Part shown: in pieces, positions 27,618-35,564 of the stretch | Layout: every line of letters starts with the position of its first letter | Numbering within the stretch: position 1 is the stretch's first letter | From: Candidatus Aminicenantota bacterium | Lineage (GTDB): Bacteria > Acidobacteriota > Aminicenantia > Aminicenantales > CALLJL01 | Reading direction: 5' to 3' | DNA: 35,564 nucleotides | NCBI GenBank assembly: GCA_026416195.1 | Contig: JAOAFQ010000195.1 | Span: 1-35,564, forward strand | The notes under the pieces: model-generated | What the model was told of the DNA's origin: nothing | Database searches by the model: none | What the model saw: only the letters and a program-made list of their open reading frames with translations | Translations under genes and position numbers: made by a program

Positions 27618-27831
27618 TATAGGCTGATCCCTTAGAAACTTAATTTCTTCTTCCTAAATTTTTTTAAACCCTATATCAGTTAATTGGCACAAATTTTGCT
27701 TTACAATTTATTGGATTTTATCCAATTAATTATTCACTGAAAGGGGGTGAAAAGAAGGGTTAATTTCAATTAGGTCATAAGGGAAATAAGAAGGGGGAAA
27801 GGATTTAAAAGGAAAAAAGGAGGTCGAGTCA

Positions 27832-30800
27832 ATGAAAATTAGAAAATTGGTTTTTTTGGTGCTATTGGTTTTCTTTGTTTCAAGGCTTCAAGGTCAAGAA
27901 TTAACTGGTTCCCTTAGGGGAACAATCACTGATCCTGAAGGGCACCCTCTACCTGGGGTTTCAGTCACTATCTCCTCGCCCGTTTTAATGGGAACGCGTT
28001 CCTTTGTTACCACTGAAACTGGTACTTTCCGATTCCCATCTCTCCCTCCAGGTGCCTATAAAGTTGTAGCCGAATTAAAAGGTTTTAAAACGGTTGAAAG
28101 AACTGATGTCATCGTTAGAGTTGGGATGACAGTGACAATTGACATTAAAATGGAACCGGCTCCAGTGGCCGAAGAAATAGTGGTTGTTGCACCTACGCCA
28201 GTTGTCGACATTCAATCAAGTAAATTATCAATAACCGTTGACTCAAGTATGATCCAGAATCTTCCCATAAGACGCGACCTGTATGATATTATGACAGCCG
28301 CTCCTGGAGTTGTTTCTGAATACGCTACTTATAGAAGAACTTTCTCGGCTCACGGCTCAACGGTCAGGGGCAATACCACTGCTTTTGATGGGGTCAATAT
28401 GAACGATCCTGTGGTCAGTTACACCATGACCAATATCAATTTCGATGTTATGGAGGAAGTTGAGATTATCACCGCTGGGCATCCTGCTTCTGTTGGATAT
28501 ACTGATGGGGCTTATGTCAATGTGGTCACTAAGAGCGGGGGTAATAGGTTTTCTGGAGGAGCTATTATTTATCACACCCAAGAAGGTTTTAATCAGCATC
28601 TTTGGACTGACGAGCAAATTCGGTCCCTAAATGTTTCTAAGCCTGAAGTCGATAAAAGCTGGTGGGATGGATCCTTTACTTTGGGTGGCCCAATTATGAT
28701 TGATAAGCTTTGGTTCTTCACCAATGGCCGTTACATCAGATTGGAAAGAAAAACTAATTTTGTTGGACCTTGGACTGATTTCTTTGGTCGCACCCATAAT
28801 CCTTATAATTGGACGCATGAAGAAACCATGGGCTTCTTCAAACTAACTTCCCAGCTTTCCCAAAAAATGAAACTTATGGGGATGTTCAATTTAGTGGATA
28901 TTTATCGGCCAATGTATGAAGAACCTGGCCCAAGGCAACCCTTTATTTCAACTCGAATCTGGGATCATGAAAAGGGTTATACTGGCAATGGGATTGTCAA
29001 TTACGTCCTTAGCCAGAACACTTTTCTAGATATCAGAATTGGTTATATTCATCGCTGGTTCCCTATCCCGATGCAAAAGGAAGCTCAAGATCTGCCTTGG
29101 ATTGACGATGCTGGTGACCTCTATGGCGGCCTGACTACAGCTCGGTTCAACGAGACATACTTACGCAAGAGACTTCAGTTAGGCGGCTATTTCACTCATT
29201 TCATAGATAACTGGCTTGGTGGCAACCATGAAATCAAAGGTGGTATTGAATATGAAAACACTTACGGTGATTGGGACTGGTGGCGCAAAGATAATATGAT
29301 TTGGTATATCGACAGCCGTAATGCCAATCCCTACTATTATTTTGGCGATTCTGGTTATGTCCTCTTCTACATCTGTGGGGCCGAAAAAGGTTCAAGCAAA
29401 ATTATCGACCGTGGAGGTCGAATAGGGGCTTATCTTCAAAATTCAGCGACCATCGCCGACAGATTAACCATAAATTTAGGCATTCGCTTTGATCGTTCTT
29501 GGGGGTGGAAGCCAGAAGTGAAAAAATCAGCTTCAGGTAACCCTCTTTCTGTCTATCTTGGTGAAACTATTGTTAAGCCTTATATTGCCTCCCGTTATCC
29601 TGATCGATTCCCGGCTGGCATCAATCCTTGGGGCGAATTGGTAGCCAAGAAGTGGGATGACATCATCAATTGGAATGCCTTTTCACCTCGATTTGGTTTA
29701 ACCTATGACCTGTTTGGAAATGGTCGGACGGCCTTTAAGTTCTCTTTCAACCGTTATACCGAATATTTGATGCTCCAATATTTTTCAACCCTTCATCCTT
29801 TTTATCCCAAGAGCTACGGCTTTTATTGGTGGGATGAGAATCGAAATAATAAACCCGACATTGGCGATAGGTTTTCCATTTACGGCACTCCCGATTTTAG
29901 AGAGATGGATCTAGAATTTGCCAAATTGAAACTCAATCCTGATACCAATTCTGCCTATAGCGATGAAATTATGACCGGTATTTGGCATGAGTTATTTAAG
30001 AACTTCTCTGTCGGTCTTAATTTCATTTACAAAGAAAGAAAAAATACCTTGGAAGATGTTAGATATGCTCCTGATACTAAGGAATATTGGTATCATTTAG
30101 ACCAACCGGCAGCTAAAAAATACTGGATACCTTTTACCACTACCGTTCCTGGAACTGACGCTTATCCTGATCGAACAGTTACTTTTTATGTCCTGTCTAA
30201 TGATGCTCCGCCAACTCTTTACCATTTAACCAACGTCCCCGAGTTAGTAAGGAAATATTGGGCTTTTGAATTAATTTTCAACAAAAGAATGTCAGAAGGC
30301 TGGCAACTAAGTGGCTCTGTCGTGTATTCTAAAGCTTATGGAAATATTGGAGGTTGGTTTGGGGAAAGCTGGGGTTGGTCAGGCGCAGGTGATAGTCCTA
30401 ACTGGTTCGTTAATCGATGGGGAAGACAATCGGTTGATCGGCCTCTCCAAATCAAGCTCATGGGTACGGTTCAATTACCCTACCGAATTTATCTCAGTGG
30501 GTATTATCAATATTTTAGCGGATCTCCCTGGGAAAGAAGTGCCAGCATCCGACCACCAACAGCTTGGTGCACTGCCAATAGGGCTCAAAGATTATGGTAT
30601 AGCGTGTTAATCGAGCAAGCTGGTTCAAGGAGAGGCAGAGCGTGGAATACCATGGATGCGAGAGTTGAAAAAGAATTTTCCCTTGGCAAGGCTGGAAGAA
30701 TCGGCCTTTATGCTGATATCACTAACCTTTTTGGTTGGTCAGATGTTTCAGTCGGTCTTTCTGACGTTTGGCGTTGGGAACCTGTCGCTGAGGGAGCTAA

Positions 30801-30897
30801 TCAGCCCGGAACAAAAACCCTTTATACTTCCTATAAAGTAGTGAGTTCTGTTTCCGGGGTCAGAACTTTGAAACTTTCGATTCGCTATAGTTTTTAA
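27832..30897 (+). CDS. TonB-dependent receptor 3 (Oar-like)
   Basis: 1021 aa, collinear with receptor 2 throughout. GSLRGTITDPEGHPLPGVSVTISSP, TPVVDIQSSKLSITVDSSMIQNLPIRRDLYDIMTAAPGV, C-terminus TLKLSIRYSF. SD AAAGGAGG before ATG. Confidence 0.95.
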   Translation: MKIRKLVFLVLLVFFVSRLQGQELTGSLRGTITDPEGHPLPGVSVTISSPVLMGTRSFVTTETGTFRFPSLPPGAYKVVAELKGFKTVERTDVIVRVGMTVTIDIKMEPAPVAEEIVVVAPTPVVDIQSSKLSITVDSSMIQNLPIRRDLYDIMTAAPGVVSEYATYRRTFSAHGSTVRGNTTAFDGVNMNDPVVSYTMTNINFDVMEEVEIITAGHPASVGYTDGAYVNVVTKSGGNRFSGGAIIYHTQEGFNQHLWTDEQIRSLNVSKPEVDKSWWDGSFTLGGPIMIDKLWFFTNGRYIRLERKTNFVGPWTDFFGRTHNPYNWTHEETMGFFKLTSQLSQKMKLMGMFNLVDIYRPMYEEPGPRQPFISTRIWDHEKGYTGNGIVNYVLSQNTFLDIRIGYIHRWFPIPMQKEAQDLPWIDDAGDLYGGLTTARFNETYLRKRLQLGGYFTHFIDNWLGGNHEIKGGIEYENTYGDWDWWRKDNMIWYIDSRNANPYYYFGDSGYVLFYICGAEKGSSKIIDRGGRIGAYLQNSATIADRLTINLGIRFDRSWGWKPEVKKSASGNPLSVYLGETIVKPYIASRYPDRFPAGINPWGELVAKKWDDIINWNAFSPRFGLTYDLFGNGRTAFKFSFNRYTEYLMLQYFSTLHPFYPKSYGFYWWDENRNNKPDIGDRFSIYGTPDFREMDLEFAKLKLNPDTNSAYSDEIMTGIWHELFKNFSVGLNFIYKERKNTLEDVRYAPDTKEYWYHLDQPAAKKYWIPFTTTVPGTDAYPDRTVTFYVLSNDAPPTLYHLTNVPELVRKYWAFELIFNKRMSEGWQLSGSVVYSKAYGNIGGWFGESWGWSGAGDSPNWFVNRWGRQSVDRPLQIKLMGTVQLPYRIYLSGYYQYFSGSPWERSASIRPPTAWCTANRAQRLWYSVLIEQAGSRRGRAWNTMDARVEKEFSLGKAGRIGLYADITNLFGWSDVSVGLSDVWRWEPVAEGANQPGTKTLYTSYKVVSSVSGVRTLKLSIRYSF

Positions 30898-30905
30898 AAG
30901 TTAAA

Positions 30906-30940
30906 GGGGGGTAGCTTTTGGCTACCCCCCTCCTTTTCTT
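30906..30940 (+). terminator. Rho-independent terminator after receptor 3
   Basis: GGGGGGTAGC-TTTTG-GCTACCCCCC perfect 10 bp stem (30906-30930) followed by a T-rich tract. Confidence 0.9.
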
Positions 30941-30969
30941 AAATAACAAGTTGGTTTCAAAATAAAAAT

Positions 30970-31971
30970 TTATTTTTTAATTTTTTCAACTGCTTCAATA
31001 ATGTTTTTAACGGTGGGAGCTTCTGGATTGTTAGGATCAATTTCCAAAAACTTTCTTAAATTTTCCAAAGCTTTTTCAAAATCGCCTTTATTAAGATAGG
31101 CCAAACCTAATTTATGATAAGGCTTGGACCAATCTTTTTTAATTTTAATTGCCAGTTCATAATAACGAATGGCCTCATCGATATTCTGATGGGAAAATAA
31201 GATCTCAGCCACATTATAAGCAGCTACTTCATCTTCAGGGGACACGTCAAGAGCTTGGGTAAAATATTTTCTGGCCGTCTCTAAATCGTTTCGTTTAAGA
31301 TAAATTTCGCCTAATCCCGCGAAAGCTCTTAAACTGGCGGCTGGGTCTTTTTTATAATCGCCATAAACCTCGATGGTCTTGTCAAGCACAAGTTTAAATG
31401 CAGCTTCAGCCTTGTCAAGGTCATCTTTCTTTAAATAACAAGTGCCAATATTCAGATGAACTTGGTGAATCTGAGGATACTTAGCTAGAAATTCTTCAAA
31501 AACTTTCAGGGCCTCATCATATTGGCCGGCCTCAATCAACTTGTTACCATCATCAAACAGTTTCATGGAAGTCTCATCTGTAGTCAAAGCAGCTAACCCA
31601 GTAATTTTCTTCAATGTAAATGTAATCGGAGGATTGGTTGCTAATTGACGCACATACATATCAGTCGAGGAGCTCACATAGCCAGGCTTGGAAGCAGTAA
31701 TTCGCCACATCCCAGTTCCCATTCCCGCAACGGCAAAATGTCCTTTTTTGTCTGATTTGCCCTCAAGTTTAGTCTTGCTAGTTAAACTTTCTACCGTAAT
31801 AATCGCCCCTTCAACGGGACGGCCATTTTCGTCAATAACTGTCCCGTTTATTCGGCCTTTACCAAGATTTTCTTGAGCTAAAGGAAAAGTCCAGACGAGG
31901 AGAAAAATCAAGAAAAATAAACTAAGGTGAACTCCAGATTTGATAGTGGCTACATTAATTTTATTAATCAT
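30970..31971 (-). CDS. Exported protein with carboxypeptidase-regulatory-like domain and TPR repeats
   Basis: 333 aa. Signal-like N-terminus, GRINGTVIDENGRPVEGAIITVESLTSKTKLEGKSDKKGHFAVAGMGTGMWRITASKPGY, then TPR units (FEEFLAKYPQIHQVHLNIGTCYLKKDDLDKAEAAFKLVL, etc.). Confidence 0.87.
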   Translation of the reverse strand: MINKINVATIKSGVHLSLFFLIFLLVWTFPLAQENLGKGRINGTVIDENGRPVEGAIITVESLTSKTKLEGKSDKKGHFAVAGMGTGMWRITASKPGYVSSSTDMYVRQLATNPPITFTLKKITGLAALTTDETSMKLFDDGNKLIEAGQYDEALKVFEEFLAKYPQIHQVHLNIGTCYLKKDDLDKAEAAFKLVLDKTIEVYGDYKKDPAASLRAFAGLGEIYLKRNDLETARKYFTQALDVSPEDEVAAYNVAEILFSHQNIDEAIRYYELAIKIKKDWSKPYHKLGLAYLNKGDFEKALENLRKFLEIDPNNPEAPTVKNIIEAVEKIKK

Positions 31972-32016
31972 TTTGCCTCCTTCGTTCGGGTCTTCCTTCT
32001 CCTAATAAAATCTTTT

Positions 32017-33072
32017 TCAAATCTTCACCTTGATTAATTTTTCAATTTCCTGATCAGCAATTTCATTGGCCAACCTAAGATAAATAGCATATTCGCCTTT
32101 GTTTAGCCATATATTAACAGGCACATTAATTTCGTAAGAGGCGTCACGGTTGGCTTCCAGAAGACTTTCTCTGATTCTAATGGGATAGACCAATTCGTTA
32201 GACCAAACGACCTCCCCTTGTCTGTTTCTTACCGCGATCTTAAGGTTCAATCTGGCCTCAAGATTTTCCTCAGTAACTTGAAAAACCATTTTTTTATAGG
32301 GAACTTGAAGTCGAAGGGTTAAATTAGAACCGGTCGACCGATCATTCGTCGGAATAGCTTCCCAAAAGAAATTAAAAAGCTCGCCTCGAGCAAAGCGACG
32401 CTGCCGGGCCGCTTCTTCTTTGCTTAATTCATGAACCTGATAGATATTAGGCTGAATCATGGAGTGAATACTGCCTGGCATGGTTTCATCTAAATCGGTA
32501 GTTAAGACATAATCCCCAGTTCCATGGATATCAACAAAAATCAGCCTGACTTCCTGAGGTTTATGAAGATGGGAGAAAAGGTTATAATAGACCCAGATTT
32601 CGGTCGGTTTTTCGCCAGTTGCTTGTCGCTGCGATTGAAGTAAGGATCGAGGATCTTCATAAGCATCCATGGGTCGTCCACCCATTGGATTGACTTGCCT
32701 CTCGTGAGGTGGACCGAAAAGAATATAAATGCGGCCTCTATCTTGAAGCCATCCAGGTTTGGCTCCACGAAAAAGGCGATTTGCCTCTTCAATTCGCTTT
32801 AAATAGAGCTCTTTAAATTCATTCCTTTCTGTTCCTGGAGTCGGGTCTCGACGCTGCCAGAAATCTTCAATAAATTTCCCTCTCGCCTCAGGTGGCAATT
32901 CCATAAATATCCTGTTCTCTTCGGCGGTGATGATATAGCGAACTTTACTTAAAAAATCTTCACTAACAGGATCCAAGGCTAACTTTTTCTCGACCGAGGC
33001 ACAGGAAGCCAAAATAAGAGGGATAGCCAAAAGAAAAAAAGAAATATACATTTTTGTTGAAGGCCTCGACAT
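32017..33072 (-). CDS. GWxTD-domain lipoprotein (variant GWLQD)
   Basis: Lipobox-like LILASC. LSKVRYIITAEENRIFMELPPEARGKFIEDFWQRRDPTPGTERNEFKELYLKRIEEANRLF, PGWLQDRGRIYILFGPP. Start chosen at ATG 33072 because GGAGG lies 8 nt upstream (ORF track starts at 33111). Confidence 0.85.
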   Translation of the reverse strand: MSRPSTKMYISFFLLAIPLILASCASVEKKLALDPVSEDFLSKVRYIITAEENRIFMELPPEARGKFIEDFWQRRDPTPGTERNEFKELYLKRIEEANRLFRGAKPGWLQDRGRIYILFGPPHERQVNPMGGRPMDAYEDPRSLLQSQRQATGEKPTEIWVYYNLFSHLHKPQEVRLIFVDIHGTGDYVLTTDLDETMPGSIHSMIQPNIYQVHELSKEEAARQRRFARGELFNFFWEAIPTNDRSTGSNLTLRLQVPYKKMVFQVTEENLEARLNLKIAVRNRQGEVVWSNELVYPIRIRESLLEANRDASYEINVPVNIWLNKGEYAIYLRLANEIADQEIEKLIKVKI

Positions 33073-33107
33073 GTTCATCTCCTCCTTTTTTCCTGTGCCT
33101 GCCGCCT

Positions 33108-34061
33108 TCATATTTTAAAATCAAATAGTTTTTGAACCTTTTCCCCACCTGTCTGATTATTTAAGCGGACTTCAATTCTTCCTTTCTCCTGGCGAAGAGT
33201 CTCGAGACCTTGACTGACTACAAAGGGAATTTCAATATGATAATCCTTCTTTCTTTTAGCCTTCAATTCCTCTTCCGTCATTTGTAAAGGATAACTTTCT
33301 TTATGTTGCCAAAGCAGCTGACCCGAAGCATTTCTCAATTCAATGGTTACATCTAAGACTGTTTTTAATTGGTCGCCTTCAGAAGAAAACCAGATAGTTT
33401 CATAAGGAATATCAATAGCAAAAACCCCTTCGATACGGTCAGACGTAACGAGATTCTTTTTCATGGCAAATTTGAAATCCAAAAATTCCTTTTCTTTAGG
33501 AAAAGTTTTTTGCATTCTTGACTGGGCCAGATTTAATTCATGTAAATGCTCGAGACTAAGAGTTACTAGAACATAATGACCAGTACAAGATTCGTCTAAG
33601 AAAACTACGGGAAAATTCCCATAATACCAAATTTCCTGACAGCCTCGGCCACCACTCCCAGGGGTGCCCATGGGATAAGTAATCCGATCAGTGGGTGGGC
33701 CAAAGAGAATATATATTCGACCTCGGTCAGTTAGCCAGCCCGGTCGCCCCTCTCCCAAGAAGAGCTCATTGGCCTTCTCGAGACGATTAAAATATTCAAT
33801 TTTAAATTCATTTTCCTCGGTCTCAGGATCTGGATCGCGACGGCGCCAAAATTCTTCAATAAAAGTATCTTTTTCTGAATCAGGTAACTCAAGGAAAATT
33901 TTTCTCTCCTCAGAGGTAATGATATAGCGGACTTTACTTAAAAAATCAGCGTATTCAGGAGCCAACTTTCTTTCCAGGTTATATAGACGGCAGGCACTTA
34001 AAAGAAATAAATAGAAAAGACCAGAACTTAGAACTAAGAAAAACAGTTTTTTATTTTTCAT
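33108..34061 (-). CDS. GWxTD-domain lipoprotein (canonical GWLTD)
   Basis: Lipobox-like FLLSAC. LSKVRYIITSEERKIFLELPDSEKDTFIEEFWRRRDPDPETEENEFKIEYFNRLEKANELF, PGWLTDRGRIYILFGPPTDR. Confidence 0.88.
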   Translation of the reverse strand: MKNKKLFFLVLSSGLFYLFLLSACRLYNLERKLAPEYADFLSKVRYIITSEERKIFLELPDSEKDTFIEEFWRRRDPDPETEENEFKIEYFNRLEKANELFLGEGRPGWLTDRGRIYILFGPPTDRITYPMGTPGSGGRGCQEIWYYGNFPVVFLDESCTGHYVLVTLSLEHLHELNLAQSRMQKTFPKEKEFLDFKFAMKKNLVTSDRIEGVFAIDIPYETIWFSSEGDQLKTVLDVTIELRNASGQLLWQHKESYPLQMTEEELKAKRKKDYHIEIPFVVSQGLETLRQEKGRIEVRLNNQTGGEKVQKLFDFKI

Positions 34062-34065
34062 GGCT

Positions 34066-35564
34066 TTATTTTTTCTCCTTCAACGATTCAACAAGCCGCT
34101 GAATCTCAGGCTGATTAGGCACAAGTTCAAGCGATTTTTGGAAAGCCTGTAAAGCTTCGATCCTCTGACCAAGCTGCAGATGACATTCACCAGCCAAATT
34201 AAGGAGATGAATGTTTACTCCATAATGAGATATAGCTTGATCAATAACCTGGAGAGCTCTTGAAAATTGATTGACTTTTCTATAAGCCGTAGCTAAAGAG
34301 AACATCATTTCATAACGCGGTGGATTTTTAGGATCCATGAAAGGGGCTAATAAATCGATGACCTTAGCAAAATCACCCCTTTGAATATAAACTTGAGCTA
34401 AATTCATGGAAAAATCAGGTGAATCGGGACGGCTGGTATAGGCCTTCGTTAAATATAATTCAGCTTCATCTAATCGACCTAAATTGAAAAGCTGCGAACC
34501 AATGATGAAATCATAGAAGCAATCGGATGTCGGCGGTAAAATCCTCGAATGAACCCAAGGCCGAGGTATAACAGTTTGATGACTTAAATCAAATTCCTCT
34601 TGAGCCGAACTTACTTCTCTATTTTCGAGAATAAGGCTAGCTTTGATTTCGTAGTGAGCAGGCGAGAAATTAGTGAGGGGGAGACTTTCAACAATATTTG
34701 GCCATTCTGGATATTCGATCGCCTTTCTAAGATTTGTCCACACCTCTAGTCCATCCCGCAGTAATGAATAGCGAAGCGCAGCTTTGGCCACATCTTCTTT
34801 CTTTAAATCTCTTACCTGAAAACCAAAGTAGAGGGTCTCAGTTGGACTAAATACTCTTCCCGGCTGGGCATAAAGCTGAAGCTGGCCAAGACGAAAGGCC
34901 TTAAGGTTATTAACTGGCCCTTCCTGCCTGACCAATTTGTAGCCCAAGATCAGCGGTGTCAAATGAGGGCCGGAAGTTTTGGGGACCTCTAAGATCTGTT
35001 CAAAGGATGTAAATTCTTTAGAAACTTCATTTTTGATTAATATTGATAACCGATAACGGCCAGGCACTAAAGGAAAAAGATCATGCAAGTTAAAAGGCTG
35101 GCGACTAGCCGCCGCCAATTGCTCGCGATCAAGATTTAAAGAAATTGATCGATCGTACTGATAAACCAATTTACCATCGAGAGTAGTTACACTAACATTA
35201 ACCTTAAGATGGCTGAAGTATTTGTTGCTGTCAATTTGCTCAACTGACAGGCGCTGGGGTTCGACCGCGACATGAACAAAGGGAAACTCTCTTTCACTCT
35301 CTATTACTTTAATTAAAGCATCACAATCGATATAGTTAGCCGTATATTCAACCTCGACAATGTCTTTATATTGTAAAAATTTTTGGGCATATTTCTCTTC
35401 AACCAATCGCCGCGGGGTTATTTCAATCCTTTGCACTAAAATATCAGAGGAAAGGCTTGGTCGCCCAATGGAAGCTGATTCTTCTCCAGGAATTAAGCTG
35501 AGGGAAACATTAGCTAATTCTGGCTCAATCTCTCTCAATTGTTCATAGGCAGCCTGATAATCAA
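34066..35564 (-). CDS. TPR-containing protein of the GWxTD cluster, 5' end truncated by the window edge
   Basis: The frame stays open past the TTG at 35538 to the window end (upstream codons read DYQAAYEQL). C-terminal TPRs: LFNLGRLDEAELYLTKAYTSRPDSPDFSMNLAQVYIQRGDFAKVIDLL and ALQAFQKSLELVPNQPEIQRLV. Confidence 0.8.
   Translation of the reverse strand, partial: DYQAAYEQLREIEPELANVSLSLIPGEESASIGRPSLSSDILVQRIEITPRRLVEEKYAQKFLQYKDIVEVEYTANYIDCDALIKVIESEREFPFVHVAVEPQRLSVEQIDSNKYFSHLKVNVSVTTLDGKLVYQYDRSISLNLDREQLAAASRQPFNLHDLFPLVPGRYRLSILIKNEVSKEFTSFEQILEVPKTSGPHLTPLILGYKLVRQEGPVNNLKAFRLGQLQLYAQPGRVFSPTETLYFGFQVRDLKKEDVAKAALRYSLLRDGLEVWTNLRKAIEYPEWPNIVESLPLTNFSPAHYEIKASLILENREVSSAQEEFDLSHQTVIPRPWVHSRILPPTSDCFYDFIIGSQLFNLGRLDEAELYLTKAYTSRPDSPDFSMNLAQVYIQRGDFAKVIDLLAPFMDPKNPPRYEMMFSLATAYRKVNQFSRALQVIDQAISHYGVNIHLLNLAGECHLQLGQRIEALQAFQKSLELVPNQPEIQRLVESLKEKK

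Noticed and set aside
21029-30897. SusCD polysaccharide utilisation locus
   Set aside because: No SusD-like lipoprotein, glycoside hydrolase or hybrid regulator is present; the receptors are Oar-like.
1-35564. CRISPR array, tRNA/rRNA genes, transposase or insertion sequence
   Set aside because: No regularly spaced repeats, cloverleaf-like sequence or transposase-like ORF was recognised by eye; a dedicated scan (tRNA and repeat finders) would be needed to exclude small elements.

Overview
The 35.6 kb window is densely coding and looks like a bacterial chromosome from a diderm. The gene content (large Oar-like TonB-dependent receptors with N-terminal carboxypeptidase-regulatory domains, plus GWxTD-domain lipoproteins) suggests an Acidobacteriota/Aminicenantes-type organism; that assignment is inference. 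From left to right: (i) a degenerate TonB C-terminal fragment; (ii) a minus-strand M20 peptidase / N-succinylamino-acid racemase-like enolase / GNAT acyltransferase cluster that matches the known irreversible D-to-L amino acid conversion pathway; (iii) GT4 and GT2 glycosyltransferases and a TolC-like protein; (iv) two paralogous polytopic GT-C-like membrane proteins flanking a GT2, a JAMM/MPN protease-like protein and a TonB/exported-protein pair; (v) tsaD, mtnA, tatA, an O-antigen-type SAM methyltransferase and a ROK kinase; (vi) three tandem ~1022-codon TonB-dependent receptor genes with separate 5' regions and separate strong terminators; (vii) a minus-strand TPR + two GWxTD lipoproteins + TPR cluster running off the right edge. 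The strongest anomalies are a single in-frame TGA replacing a conserved TGG(Trp) in the first receptor, with a fully intact reading frame downstream; a recurrent second Shine-Dalgarno/short leader ORF ~70-85 nt upstream of all three receptors; and the enolase/GNAT/M20 cluster. I found no CRISPR array, tRNA, rRNA or transposase.
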